Notes under the pieces: model-generated
Databases searched by the model: none
Seen by the model: the letters and a program-made list of their open reading frames with translations, nothing else
What the model was told of the DNA's origin: nothing
Program-made: the position numbers and the translations under genes
Assembly (NCBI RefSeq): GCF_033436665.1
Contig: NZ_JAWQFO010000003.1
Span: 458,099-522,098 of the forward strand
Length of the DNA stretch: 64,000 bases
Source: JAWQFO01 sp033436665
GTDB taxonomy: Bacteria > Pseudomonadota > Alphaproteobacteria > Rhodobacterales > Rhodobacteraceae
Direction: 5' to 3'
Part shown: one piece after another, positions 16,657 to 24,822 of the stretch
How positions within the stretch are numbered: the first letter of the stretch is position 1
How the letters are laid out: the number at the start of each line of letters is the position of its first letter

Positions 16657-17208
16657 TCAGAGTACCGTGACCACCGTTCCGATCGGCACACGCTCGTAAA
16701 GGTCGATCACATGCGCGTTGAGCATCCGGATGCAACCGTTCGAGACTGACTGGCCGATGCTTTGCGGTTCGGTGGTGCCGTGAATGCGGAAGAAGGTATC
16801 CCGTCCGTCCTGAAAGAGGTAGAGCGCGCGTGCCCCGAGCGGGTTGGTCGGACCGCCCGGCTGCGCCTCTTCGTTGCCTACGAAGCGCTGGTAGAGCACC
16901 GGGTCCCGCTCGATCATCTCGTCGGTGGGCCGCCACGTCGGCCATTCCTTCTTGACGTCGATCGAGGCGACACCCTGGAACTGCAGGCCGGCACGCCCGA
17001 CGCCGACGCCGTAGCGGATCGCCTCGCGCTGGTCGGTGACGAAGTAGAGGTAGTAGCGCCGCGGCACGACCAGCATCTGGCCCGGCAGAAAGTCTTTCTT
17101 GATCCGCACGTATTGCGGGCGCGGGTCGAACGGTTTTGCCTCGGCCTCGACGATCCCCGGGAGAACAGTCGTGGCGAGAGCGCTGGCTAGGAAGGTACGT
17201 CGATGCAT
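16657..17208 (-). CDS. L,D-transpeptidase (YkuD domain), exported
   Basis: A 183-residue protein. An N-terminal signal sequence (basic MHRR, then hydrophobic to about residue 23) targets it to the periplasm. The YkuD catalytic motif is intact: His in RIHGTTEP, and Ser-x-Gly-Cys in VSNGCIRM with the nucleophilic Cys. Such enzymes form 3-3 crosslinks in peptidoglycan or attach proteins to it. It stands alone, convergent with the pyrimidine operon. The ATG at 17208 is chosen because it places the signal peptide at the N-terminus. Confidence 0.9.
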   Translation of the reverse strand: MHRRTFLASALATTVLPGIVEAEAKPFDPRPQYVRIKKDFLPGQMLVVPRRYYLYFVTDQREAIRYGVGVGRAGLQFQGVASIDVKKEWPTWRPTDEMIERDPVLYQRFVGNEEAQPGGPTNPLGARALYLFQDGRDTFFRIHGTTEPQSIGQSVSNGCIRMLNAHVIDLYERVPIGTVVTVL

Positions 17209-17283
17209 GTCTGGCTCCGGCTGAACTGCTGAAACAACTTCATTTTCTGCGAACTGTTCCGGTTTTGGCAAGTCCGGGAACGC

Positions 17284-17314
17284 AAAAACCGGCGCTCCGT
17301 CAGGAAACGCCGGT
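17284..17314 (-). terminator. Rho-independent terminator of second cold-shock gene
   Basis: On the minus strand ACCGGCG pairs with CGCCGGT around a 13-base loop, followed by TTTTT. It begins about 30 bases after the csp stop. Confidence 0.75.
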
Positions 17315-17344
17315 CTCTATCACGTCCGCGATGGGACGATCCCT

Positions 17345-17551
17345 TCAGAGAAGGGCGAGGTTCGATGCCGATTCGCGGCCGTCGCGGCCGGCTTCGATGT
17401 CGAAAGACACCTTCTGATTGTCGGCAAGACCGGTCAGCCCGGCACGTTCGACGGCAGAGATGTGCACGAACACGTCCTTTTTGCCGCCGTCCGGCGCGAT
17501 AAAGCCGAAGCCCTTCGTAGTGTTGAACCATTTCACGGTGCCAGTGGCCAT
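17345..17551 (-). CDS. Cold-shock domain protein (CspA family), second copy
   Basis: A 68-residue cold-shock domain with RNP1 (KGFGFIAP) and RNP2 (DVFVHISAV). GGAGA precedes the ATG. It differs from the copy at 4127-4333 at a modest number of positions, mostly near the C-terminus (ASNLALL versus VGNIELR). It is presumably an RNA chaperone; which copy is cold-induced cannot be told. Confidence 0.95.
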   Translation of the reverse strand: MATGTVKWFNTTKGFGFIAPDGGKKDVFVHISAVERAGLTGLADNQKVSFDIEAGRDGRESASNLALL

Positions 17552-17657
17552 TCCGTGGTCTCCTTGATCTGTGCCATCCGCGTTGGTGCGATGGCTCGGC
17601 GCGTCGGTCTGGATCGAAACCTGATCGCCTTTGGGGGAGACAGAGGGTCGACGTAGA

Positions 17658-17680
17658 ATAACGGTAGCAGCAGCCGTTAT
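17658..17680. other. Stem-loop upstream of second cold-shock gene
   Basis: ATAACGG and CCGTTAT form a perfect 7-bp stem around TAGCAGCAG, 107 bases upstream of the csp ATG. It could be leader structure or the terminator of the upstream membrane gene, whose stop lies about 40 bases away. No clear T-run follows it. Confidence 0.3.
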
Positions 17681-17721
17681 GGCGCTTTCGGCGGTCTGAT
17701 GCAAGGGCGGACACCCGGCCG

Positions 17722-18027
17722 TCAGGCCACTTGGGAGCCGGTGTCCTCCTCGGCCTGCCGCGCACGGAGGTGGTCCGCGGTCTGTTTGTCGGCTGCCGCG
17801 TCCTCTTCCCAGGACCGGATCGCTGCCTCGAGTTCGCGGCGCGCGGCGGCGTCCGCCGCGCGGCTTTGCTGCATCGCCCCGACTACGAGCATGATGGCGG
17901 ATATGCCGGTACCGACGACGGCATAGACGGCAAGCGCGCCCAGAAAGCTGGCGCCGAAGGCAAACCAGCTCAGAAGAAAGCTCGCAAAACCGAAGATGCC
18001 GCCAACGAGCACCGAAACGACCGCCAT
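17722..18027 (-). CDS. Small membrane protein with charged C-terminal tail
   Basis: A 101-residue protein with two hydrophobic segments (about residues 2-28 and 30-55) and a highly charged Ala/Glu/Arg-rich C-terminal helix. The ATG at 18027 has AGGGG and CAGG upstream; an in-frame ATG nine codons further up is less well placed. It resembles the many uncharacterised two-TM proteins of alphaproteobacteria. No function is assigned. Confidence 0.6.
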   Translation of the reverse strand: MAVVSVLVGGIFGFASFLLSWFAFGASFLGALAVYAVVGTGISAIMLVVGAMQQSRAADAAARRELEAAIRSWEEDAAADKQTADHLRARQAEEDTGSQVA

Positions 18028-18263
18028 GACCTGACCCCTTTGCCTGCCCGACATGTCTAGAGACGCGCCGTTAAGGCTTGATGAAGAGCCCAGACGGTTT
18101 TTTGACCGGTCGCCGGGTCGCGGAACGCGGCGCGGCGATTCGCTCGGGATCCGGGCCTCGCCGCGTGCGTGCGACCTGGGGTAGTCGGAACAAAACCGGT
18201 GGTGGCGGGTTCGATCCGTGACCGAACGTCACGAGAGCGATGTTAACGTTCTCAGCCCTCGAT

Positions 18264-18279
18264 TGTGATGAAAATCACA
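18264..18279. promoter_or_regulatory. Crp-type site upstream of 46-residue gene
   Basis: TGTGA-TGAAAA-TCACA is a perfect match to the Crp-family pattern TGTGA-N6-TCACA. It lies 78 bases before the ATG of the small gene at 18357 in an otherwise featureless gap (18028-18356), compatible with activation of that gene. Confidence 0.55.
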
Positions 18280-18356
18280 GACGGTGAAGCTGGCGGGAGT
18301 TAGTATTGGTACATGGTCCGGAGAATTAGTCCGGATTGGTAAATGGAGAACGAGTG

Positions 18357-18497
18357 ATGACTTCTCATGACGTAATCGATTATTTCCAACCGACCCGCAA
18401 ACGTCCCGACATCAGATTGCGCCGCCGCCCTGCAGGCCGCGTTCCGGGTCCGGTCAGCCCCACCGACTGGCAGTTCACCGACTGGGCTTCGATCTAA
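18357..18497 (+). CDS. Small basic protein, 46 residues
   Basis: A short gene starting at ATG with GGAG nine bases upstream. The product is rich in Arg and Pro (PTRKRPDIRLRRRPAG) with an aromatic tail (TDWQFTDWASI) and no membrane segment. It has its own apparent transcription unit: a Crp-type site upstream and a Rho-independent terminator 36 bases after the stop. I do not recognise it. It could be a small nucleic-acid-binding protein, or the transcript could act as an RNA; neither is shown. Confidence 0.5.
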   Translation: MTSHDVIDYFQPTRKRPDIRLRRRPAGRVPGPVSPTDWQFTDWASI

Positions 18498-18532
18498 GCG
18501 TCGACGGTTCCTCCCCACCGATCGTCGCCATC

Positions 18533-18563
18533 GCCTCGCCGGACTTTCCGGCGGGGCCTTTTC
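18533..18563 (+). terminator. Rho-independent terminator after small gene
   Basis: GCCTCGCCGGA pairs with TCCGGCGGGGC (one G-T) around CTT, followed by CTTTTCC. It separates the 46-residue gene from the VOC gene. Confidence 0.8.
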
Positions 18564-18654
18564 CGAAGGCGTGTCGGAGGGAGACCATTTCCGACCCCAC
18601 GGAAGTTCGGCAAAAGGCCGTGACATCGCGCGACCCCGACGTATGATCCGCGCC

Positions 18655-19044
18655 ATGGAACTGATAGCATTCGACCACGTCAACGTCCGGACCGCGAAAC
18701 TCGACGAGATGATCGACTGGTACGGCGACGTCCTCGGGCTCGCGCCGGGAAAACGACCTGACTTCCCGTTTCCGGGCGCATGGCTCTATCTCGGCAACCA
18801 GCCTTACATCCATCTCGTCGATGCGCCGTCCGCGCGCGCCGGCGGCGGAGACATAACGCTTGAGCATTTTGCCTTCCGCGCGACTGGCCTGCCGGAATTT
18901 CGCAAAAAGCTGCAGGCGCGGGGGATCGAGCACAGCGTCGATCCGGTGCCGGGGTTCCCGATCGTGCAGGTCAACCTGCACGACCCCGAAGGCAACCACA
19001 TCCACATCGACTTCGATGCGTCGGAACATTCCGAAGACACCTGA
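18655..19044 (+). CDS. VOC (glyoxalase/dioxygenase-fold) family protein
   Basis: A 129-residue single-module VOC protein. It has the typical beta-alpha-beta-beta-beta repeats with FDHVNVRT at the start, EHFAFR in the middle and a GNHIHIDF end motif. Candidate metal ligands are the His in FDHV, the His in EHFAF and residues of HIHID. Members include glyoxalases, fosfomycin-resistance-like thiol transferases and isomerases, so the reaction is unknown. The start is uncertain: the ATG at 18643 four codons upstream is equally possible, and neither has a strong ribosome binding site. Confidence 0.75.
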   Translation: MELIAFDHVNVRTAKLDEMIDWYGDVLGLAPGKRPDFPFPGAWLYLGNQPYIHLVDAPSARAGGGDITLEHFAFRATGLPEFRKKLQARGIEHSVDPVPGFPIVQVNLHDPEGNHIHIDFDASEHSEDT

Positions 19045-19170
19045 GACCGACCTCATCACGAGCATCGTCAATCGCGGTGGACCTCGGCCCTGCGCCCATT
19101 TGCGCGCCGAAAATCCCGTAACACCAAATTAACCACGATCACCCAAGGATGCGCGCAGGAGGTGATCACC

Positions 19171-19845
19171 TTGGCTCGCATCGGACTTATTGCGCTGACC
19201 GTCTGGCTCTGGCTGGCGATGCCGGTACTGGCCGGGGCGTGGATGCGCGAGGAGGGCACAGGGTTCTTCTCCAGCAGCATTGAGCATGACGGCAAGGAGC
19301 AGGGAAACGCGAGCACCTACCTCGAGTTCGGTGCCCGCCCCGACCTGACCGTGGGCGCAGACCTATCGATCGAGCTTTTCCCCGAAAGTACCAGCACGAG
19401 TTACGCCGGGTTCTTCCTGCGCCGCCCGCTGGGCAATGCAGAAGGCACGCATCGGTGGGCGTGGCGGCTTGGCGCCGGGGTCGCTTGGGACATGGAGGTG
19501 ACGCAGCCCTATCTCGAAACCGGCCTGCACTGGGGGCGCGGGATCGAACTTTGGCAGCGCTACGGCTGGGCCGCCATCGACGGCACGATCAAGTGGGAGA
19601 CGATGACGGGCGACCAGATCGTCAAGCTCGACAGCACGCTCGGGCTTGGCGTGAGCGAGCGGCTGAAGGGCATGATGCAGCTGTTTCTCGAGTACGATCA
19701 GGAGACCACGGTGACCAAGGTCGCGCCCTCGGTGCTCTGGGAGCCTGAGGGGTTCGGCGGGTTCACCTTCCAGTTCGGCGCTGTGATCGAAAGCGGGGCG
19801 GAGGACCGCCCGACGCTCAAGCTGGGGATCTGGCGCGAGTTCTGA
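19171..19845 (+). CDS. Putative outer-membrane beta-barrel protein
   Basis: A 224-residue protein with a signal peptide (hydrophobic to about residue 20, LAGA). The rest shows alternating hydrophobic/polar strands rich in Gly and aromatic residues, and it ends in a terminal Phe (WREF), the usual BamA-recognition signature of outer-membrane barrels. TTG at 19171 is preferred over GTG at 19162 because AGGAGG lies eight bases before it but directly abuts the GTG. It is convergent with the beta-helix gene (3-base gap). No specific function is recognised. Confidence 0.6.
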   Translation: MARIGLIALTVWLWLAMPVLAGAWMREEGTGFFSSSIEHDGKEQGNASTYLEFGARPDLTVGADLSIELFPESTSTSYAGFFLRRPLGNAEGTHRWAWRLGAGVAWDMEVTQPYLETGLHWGRGIELWQRYGWAAIDGTIKWETMTGDQIVKLDSTLGLGVSERLKGMMQLFLEYDQETTVTKVAPSVLWEPEGFGGFTFQFGAVIESGAEDRPTLKLGIWREF

Positions 19846-19848
19846 ACC

Positions 19849-22131
19849 TCAGACGTCGATGCGCAGGGTCGCCTGCACCTCTCCGCGCAGGGCCTCGCCC
19901 CAGGTCAGGTGTGCTTCGGCCCCACCGGTGCCCATCGCCGGCGACACGTTCGGGGCGACGTTGCGCGTCAGCCCGAGCCCTGTCTGGAGCGGGCCGTGCG
20001 GCACCACGGCATCGACCGAGCGGACTTCGGCACCGAACGGCAATAGCCCCGCGCTGTCGATCACCCATGTCTCCGCCTCGGTGGATTGCACATGGCGCAG
20101 ATGCAGCGGGTTCGAAATCTGGGTCGTCACGTTGTGAAAGGAGTTCTGCGCGAAGGTGACGTCCTTGAACCGCGTGAAGTCCATCGCGGCGATGCCGTCG
20201 TCGATCTTCTCGACCCGGTCGATGCCGCTCTCCTGCGTGCGGAAATGGTTGCCGGTGATCGTAACCCCGGCCAGGAAGTGTCCCGGACCGTAGGGCTTCA
20301 CGACGATGTAGGTGAACCACGATGCGACGTCGGAAGACAGGAAGATGTTATTCGACAGGGTCAGGGCGGAGAACGAGAATTCGCTGGAGAATTCGGGGTT
20401 CGCGTCGCGCTCGTTCGTCCACTCGACATAGCAGTTGTCGACGTAATTCCCCGTCACCACCGACAGGATATGCGATTTGGCAAGGATCAGTCCGGCGCTG
20501 CGGATGCCGCCCGGCACACCGTCGCCCTGGAAGAAGTGATTGCCGGTGACGATGTTGTGCCCGCCGCCCAGTAGGGCGAAGTGACGGAACCGGGTGGCAC
20601 GGTTGTCCCGCAGCTTGACGTCGTTGGAGTTTGCGTTGAGCGCGATGCTCACGCGGTCCGCCACATCGAGGCTGTCCTCGGAGGACAGGAACTGGCAGCG
20701 GTCGACATGCAGCCCCTGGCACCCCGTTCCGCAGGAGGTCAGGCCCCGGTCGCGCGGACGTGCGATGCTGCAGTCCTGAAGCTGAAAGACGATGCCCGCG
20801 GGGGCCAGAAGCACGCCGTTGGCGATGCTGTTGCACTGCAGCTCGAGATCGGCCAGCACGAACTTGCTGAGCGCCGAGAAGCCCGAGAAATCCAGCATGT
20901 AGCGATGGCGGGTGAAGGTGTAGGTCTGGGTGCCCTCGGCGTCGTGCAGCGCGGCGCTCAACGTCACTTCCTGCGCGCCGACGTTGACCGCGCGTACGTA
21001 GACCTCGCGCCCCACGCCGGCACCGGTGACCAGCGCGCCCACCTCGACATTGGCGACGTTGACGACGTTCGAGAGCACCTTGTTGCTGGCGCTCGAATAG
21101 GTCGCTTGTGAGGTCACCACGCTCTTGTCCCAGGCACTGTCGCCCTGCGCCTCGAGCTGGCCGTTGCGGATCACGCGGCGCGTGGCATAGCTGTCGCGGT
21201 TGGGAACGGCAGCCTGCATGTCGATGGGGGCCGTGACCGCCACCTTGCGCCCGCAAAGGTCGAACGTGTCGTGGTCGGCATTGTTGAGCAGCGCCTGGAA
21301 CCCCTTGCGAAAGGCGGTTTCCTCGGTGCCGAAGGCCGCGAGGTAGTGGCGGAAGTCGAAATTGCCGCGCAAAAAAAGGATCGCGGAGGTCGGCATCGAC
21401 ACCGTCCCTTCGAAACGCGTCGGTGCATCGAAGGTCACGTCGGAGTTCAGCCGGTACGTGCCTTTCGGGATCAGCACGGTGCGGCCGTTCGCGGCGAGGT
21501 TCGCAGCCTCGAAGGCCGTGTCGTCGGTACTGCCGTCCCCGACCGCTCCGAAGTCGCGCACGTCGACCACAGACAGCATGTCGCGCAGGAAGGCCGAAGT
21601 AACATCCTCGATGACAAGGTCGTCGATACGGACAACGCCGCCGGTCTGACCGGTAAGGTCGATCCCGAAATGCCCGTAAAGCGCGGAGGGCCCCCAGACC
21701 ATGTCGACGCCGCCCCGCAGTCCGGCACCGACGATCGCGCTGACCTCGGTGATCTGGCCGTAGGCGGTCAACGCGACGCTCGGTCCGGTCACGGTCACGC
21801 CGGGGACCGCCACGCCGCCCGCGCCGCCCGCGAAGGCCGCGATGCGCACCGAAGGCAGGTTGCCGCTGATCGCCTTCACGCGGGCTGTTATGCGCAGGTA
21901 GCAGCCGGGCAGGATCGGCGTTTCGCCCATGTAGCGCAGCCGCTCTGTCCCGGCGGACTTGAGCAGTTCCAGGCAGCCCCCGAAATCCTGATCGGCCGGC
22001 ACGAAGGCAGCATTTGCCGCCGCCGAATAGGTGTCTGACCCCGGCGTCCCGTCGCCGCTGGACCAGACATCGAGCCCGCCGGCAAAAGGCGGAGGCATCA
22101 GCTGTACGCCGTCGGTGATCGCCTTGTTCAT
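19849..22131 (-). CDS. Large right-handed parallel beta-helix protein (pectate-lyase-3 type)
   Basis: A 760-residue protein. Residues about 1-190 form a Gly-rich jelly-roll or carbohydrate-binding-like region. The motif VRDFGAVGDGSTDDTAAFEAA-like (here with one Ala less) at about residue 195 is the hallmark of the pectate-lyase-3/GH28-related family. The C-terminal two-thirds contain repeated GNxF and NNxF turns (TGNHFFQGD, LSNNIFLSS, TGNHFRTQES) typical of a beta-helix. There is no classical signal peptide, unlike secreted lyases. Phage-tailspike or polysaccharide-modifying roles are possible for this fold; no catalytic residues were identified with confidence. It is a single gene with no glycan cluster around it. 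Confidence 0.75.
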   Translation of the reverse strand: MNKAITDGVQLMPPPFAGGLDVWSSGDGTPGSDTYSAAANAAFVPADQDFGGCLELLKSAGTERLRYMGETPILPGCYLRITARVKAISGNLPSVRIAAFAGGAGGVAVPGVTVTGPSVALTAYGQITEVSAIVGAGLRGGVDMVWGPSALYGHFGIDLTGQTGGVVRIDDLVIEDVTSAFLRDMLSVVDVRDFGAVGDGSTDDTAFEAANLAANGRTVLIPKGTYRLNSDVTFDAPTRFEGTVSMPTSAILFLRGNFDFRHYLAAFGTEETAFRKGFQALLNNADHDTFDLCGRKVAVTAPIDMQAAVPNRDSYATRRVIRNGQLEAQGDSAWDKSVVTSQATYSSASNKVLSNVVNVANVEVGALVTGAGVGREVYVRAVNVGAQEVTLSAALHDAEGTQTYTFTRHRYMLDFSGFSALSKFVLADLELQCNSIANGVLLAPAGIVFQLQDCSIARPRDRGLTSCGTGCQGLHVDRCQFLSSEDSLDVADRVSIALNANSNDVKLRDNRATRFRHFALLGGGHNIVTGNHFFQGDGVPGGIRSAGLILAKSHILSVVTGNYVDNCYVEWTNERDANPEFSSEFSFSALTLSNNIFLSSDVASWFTYIVVKPYGPGHFLAGVTITGNHFRTQESGIDRVEKIDDGIAAMDFTRFKDVTFAQNSFHNVTTQISNPLHLRHVQSTEAETWVIDSAGLLPFGAEVRSVDAVVPHGPLQTGLGLTRNVAPNVSPAMGTGGAEAHLTWGEALRGEVQATLRIDV

Positions 22132-22282
22132 GAACCTTCCCTCGCCCCCGTGACAGTGCGCGCCCGGATCGCGGGCACGACATCGATTTCCCGGTCCCGG
22201 GGATGACCGGGACGGGACGCGGACATATCAAACGCGGGGTTAAGGTCGTCTCACACCACCGTGCCGGCGCGCCCTTGCAGCG

Positions 22283-22873
22283 CTACCAGACGTCGGGGTC
22301 GATGCCCTGCGCCTGGAGCTCGGCGAACTTGTCTTGCAAGAAGCGCTGGAACGGTTGCTCGCGCCAGGCTCCGCTCGTCACGTACTCGAGCCCCGACAGA
22401 TGGTGAAACGGCTTGAAGTATCCCGGCAGGCGAAAGGCTTCGGCATCGCGCAGCTTTCCGGCTCCGGCATTGGCCGCGGGAATGACGATCTGGGTCGGCG
22501 TGAAATTCACCTGCCACTTGCGGGCCAGTGCGCGCTCTTCCAGCTCTTCGCCGTCGAAGTCCGTGACGCCCCGGCTTCCCCACATGTCGAGTTGAACCAC
22601 GACGAAGTGTTCCTCGATATGTTTTCTGAGTTCGGGGCGGGCGAAGTTCACCTCGTGCAGTTCGCGGCAATAGGGGCAACCGCGTTGCTCGAATATGACG
22701 ATCAGGCCCTTGCCTTCGGCTGCGGCGTCGTCGAGGTCGGGACCCATCTCGAGAAAGCTGTCGAGAAAGAACGGTTGCTCGTACAAACCATCATCGCCGA
22801 TCGCGACCTCGGCCGCAGCCCGACCCGCAGCAATCGCAAATCCGGTTGCAAACAAGAAATGACGCCTGTGCAT
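22283..22873 (-). CDS. Exported thioredoxin-fold protein (SoxW-like)
   Basis: A 196-residue protein with a Tat- or Sec-like signal (MHRRHFLFATGFAIAAGRAAA). The redox motif is CPYC in IFEQRGCPYCRELH, near residue 73, with a cis-Pro region NFTPTQIV. It resembles SoxW/thioredoxin-like periplasmic reductases. It lies after bfr in the same direction, with an 84-base gap. The partner is unknown. Confidence 0.8.
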   Translation of the reverse strand: MHRRHFLFATGFAIAAGRAAAEVAIGDDGLYEQPFFLDSFLEMGPDLDDAAAEGKGLIVIFEQRGCPYCRELHEVNFARPELRKHIEEHFVVVQLDMWGSRGVTDFDGEELEERALARKWQVNFTPTQIVIPAANAGAGKLRDAEAFRLPGYFKPFHHLSGLEYVTSGAWREQPFQRFLQDKFAELQAQGIDPDVW

Positions 22874-22957
22874 GTTTCGCCTCCCGCCGCACACAGGTTC
22901 AGAATAGCACAACGCGCAGCTCCTTGCGAACTACGCCCCGTCCGCGTCAGGGCCGCT

Positions 22958-23443
22958 TCAGTCGGCCTCGTCCATGGTCGAGGCGTTGAGTTGCGCGTAT
23001 TTTTCGTCGCCGATCTTGCCAAGAAGGTCGAGTTGCGTTTCGAGAAAGTCGATGTGCCCTTCCTCGTCCTGAAGCAACTCCTCGAACAGGTTCTTGCTGA
23101 CGAAATCGCTGACTTTCTCGCAGTGAATCCGCGCCTCGGTATAAAGCTTGCGGGCCTCGTGTTCAGCGGCGAGGTCGCATTCAAGCGTTTCTTTCGGGGT
23201 CTGACCGATGCGCAACGGGTCGAGCTTCTGCAGGTTGGGATGGCCGCCAAGAAACAGGATGCGTTCGATCAACTTGTCGGCATGGTGCATCTCTTCGATG
23301 CTTTCCTCGCGCGACTTTTTGGCCATATGACCGAGACCCCAGTCCTCTTGCATCCGGTAGTGCAGCCAATACTGGCTGACGGCGGTCAATTCGCTGCGCA
23401 AGGCCGCATTCAGGTATTCAAGAACCTTCTTGTCGCCGTCCAT
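22958..23443 (-). CDS. bfr: Bacterioferritin
   Basis: 161 residues, the usual Bfr length when the second in-frame ATG (23443) is used. The ferroxidase centre is complete: Glu18 (RSELTAVSQYW), Glu51 and His54 (EEMHHADK), Glu94, Glu127 and His130 (QDEEGHIDFLE). Met52, the axial haem ligand, is present. It forms the 24-mer that stores iron and binds haem at subunit interfaces. Its start lies inside the end of bfd (26-base overlap in a different frame), so the pair is translationally linked. Confidence 0.95.
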   Translation of the reverse strand: MDGDKKVLEYLNAALRSELTAVSQYWLHYRMQEDWGLGHMAKKSREESIEEMHHADKLIERILFLGGHPNLQKLDPLRIGQTPKETLECDLAAEHEARKLYTEARIHCEKVSDFVSKNLFEELLQDEEGHIDFLETQLDLLGKIGDEKYAQLNASTMDEAD

Positions 23444-23684
23444 GACGTGCATCCCCCATAGCTCCGGCTCTTAGGTTACGGAGTTCGGCGGGAACTTCCA
23501 GCCTTTCGTTTGCACGCATCGTGGACAGGAAGAGCGGCATGCACCCGCCGCAGTCTGCGGATTTTCCGAGCGCGTGGTAAATTCGGCCCGGTGTGATGAT
23601 CGTTGTCGGATCGGCCGTGCGCATCCAGTCGATGGCGGCATTGATGTCGCGGTCGGTTATGTTCCGGCAGTGGCAGACGATCAT
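23418..23684 (-). CDS. bfd: Bacterioferritin-associated ferredoxin ([2Fe-2S])
   Basis: 88 residues. The Bfd-type cluster ligands are visible: Cys4 and Cys6 (VCHC) and Cys45 and Cys48 (DCGGC). Bfd passes electrons to bacterioferritin to release stored iron under iron limitation. The C-terminus is somewhat long (a tail after PAELRNL), in the part overlapping bfr. Location directly before bfr supports the function. Confidence 0.92.
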   Translation of the reverse strand: MIVCHCRNITDRDINAAIDWMRTADPTTIITPGRIYHALGKSADCGGCMPLFLSTMRANERLEVPAELRNLRAGAMGDARHGRRQEGS

Positions 23685-23820
23685 CAGGCTACTCGCGTTT
23701 TCACGTGCATCACCCGCCGAGCCAACCTGACATCCGCGGGCAACGGTTTGCAGCGTCCCCGCGCCGGGTCGGACCGGTGCAGGCTGCGAACGTAATGGGC
23801 GACGTCACGTTCGTACGGGT

Positions 23821-24297
23821 TCAATGCAGGCGCTCCCGGTTCTGCGAGGGACACTGGTACACAGTCGGCCGGATCATCATCGACTTGAGTGCCAACCCGT
23901 ATTCAGTTGCGAGCGCGGTCAGCGCAGGCGCGAAATCCGCGCGTACCATCAGCGTCGCAATGAGCAGCGCGTCCTCGCGGTCGCCTTCCAACGCGGTCGC
24001 GATGAAGTTGCAGAAACACGCCTCGTCCGATCCAACGCAAGCGCAGTTTACGGCATGGCGCATCATCGGCCTGCGGCTTCGGGCGGTACAAAGCCCGAAC
24101 AGATCCTCGAACGTGCGCAGCGCTTTGCGACCACGTGCCGGACCCAGCGCGACGGAGAAGTCGCTCCAGACCTTGGCCTGCGACTCCGGCCCGTCGCACC
24201 ACAAGCGAAGGTAGATCACGGCAGCCGCCTCGACTTCGGACAGGTCAGAGATCTGACCAACCGGCGTTGCGCCGCGTCTCGCGGGACAGTCCGTCAT
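23821..24297 (-). CDS. Unknown protein coupled to hemP
   Basis: A 158-residue cytoplasmic protein of mostly helical appearance with a central Cys-rich segment (NCACVGSDEACFCNF) and other cysteines near the ends. Its start overlaps the hemP stop by ATGA, so it is translationally coupled to hemP. The Cys-rich motif could bind metal or haem, but this is only suggested by composition and neighbours. I do not recognise the family. Confidence 0.65.
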   Translation of the reverse strand: MTDCPARRGATPVGQISDLSEVEAAAVIYLRLWCDGPESQAKVWSDFSVALGPARGRKALRTFEDLFGLCTARSRRPMMRHAVNCACVGSDEACFCNFIATALEGDREDALLIATLMVRADFAPALTALATEYGLALKSMMIRPTVYQCPSQNRERLH

Positions 24298-24461
24298 TTC
24301 GTCAGGATCAGCTTGCCGGCGCGGGTGATGCGCAACGTGTAGGTTTGTCCGTCCAGAACGATCTGGGCGAGGTTTCCGCCGCTGGTCATAAGTCGCGCAT
24401 CGAACAGGGGTATCTGCTGACACGAGTTGCTTCCGCTTTCACTCCGGCTGCCGTCGGGCAT
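24294..24461 (-). CDS. hemP: Hemin uptake protein HemP
   Basis: 55 residues. The C-terminal half carries the conserved HemP core, with the end YTLRITRAGKLILTK. HemP-type proteins are short and linked to haem/iron uptake; some act as regulators. GGGAGG precedes the ATG at good spacing. Immediately upstream a 29-codon frame (24461-24550) ends TGATG on the hemP start and could be a leader peptide. A palindrome at 24704-24726 suggests iron-dependent control. The downstream partner and bfd/bfr form an iron-themed group. Confidence 0.85.
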   Translation of the reverse strand: MPDGSRSESGSNSCQQIPLFDARLMTSGGNLAQIVLDGQTYTLRITRAGKLILTK

Positions 24462-24703
24462 CAGACCGCCTCCCGCCGCGCTTCGACGCGGTCGAGGATG
24501 CACTCGAGCAACAAACCGCCGGACGGAACGGGATCGTGCAGCAGTTCCATCAGATCGGCCCAGCACGTGTCACGGTCATCACGGTTTTCTCGAGGCGGAT
24601 GTTTCGGGTCACGGGGCACGGTTTGCATCTTCGCCAATCGCCTTCAGTCGTTTTCGATTCGGCTTCCCCGGCGCAGAGGTCGAAGTGGCTCAACTCAACC
24701 TTA

Positions 24704-24726
24704 TTTCTGAGTGATTCAGTCAGAAA
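24704..24726. promoter_or_regulatory. Palindromic operator upstream of hemP
   Basis: TTTCTGA-N9-TCAGAAA is a 23-bp near-perfect palindrome whose core fits the TGA-N9-TCA pattern reported for RirA-type iron boxes in alphaproteobacteria. On the minus strand it begins directly after a TTGACT element (24732-24727), placing it over the hemP promoter. A related short repeat TTTCT-N3-AGAAA follows at 24741-24753. Confidence 0.6.
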
Positions 24727-24822
24727 AGTCAATCCGAGTTTTTCTATCAGAAATCGATGGCAAGACGCGAGCTATACCCCACGCAAAGTGCGCGGTCTCA
24801 TAAGGTGTCGAACGGAAAGTTG

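Noticed and set aside
20348..22231. A 627-codon minus-strand frame overlapping the beta-helix gene
   Set aside because: Same strand, wrong frame of the beta-helix gene; Arg-rich and low in hydrophobic residues. The beta-helix frame carries the conserved motif.
24550..24732. A 60-codon minus-strand frame upstream of hemP
   Set aside because: It would start at TTG inside the promoter/operator palindrome and lacks a ribosome binding site; more likely leader DNA.
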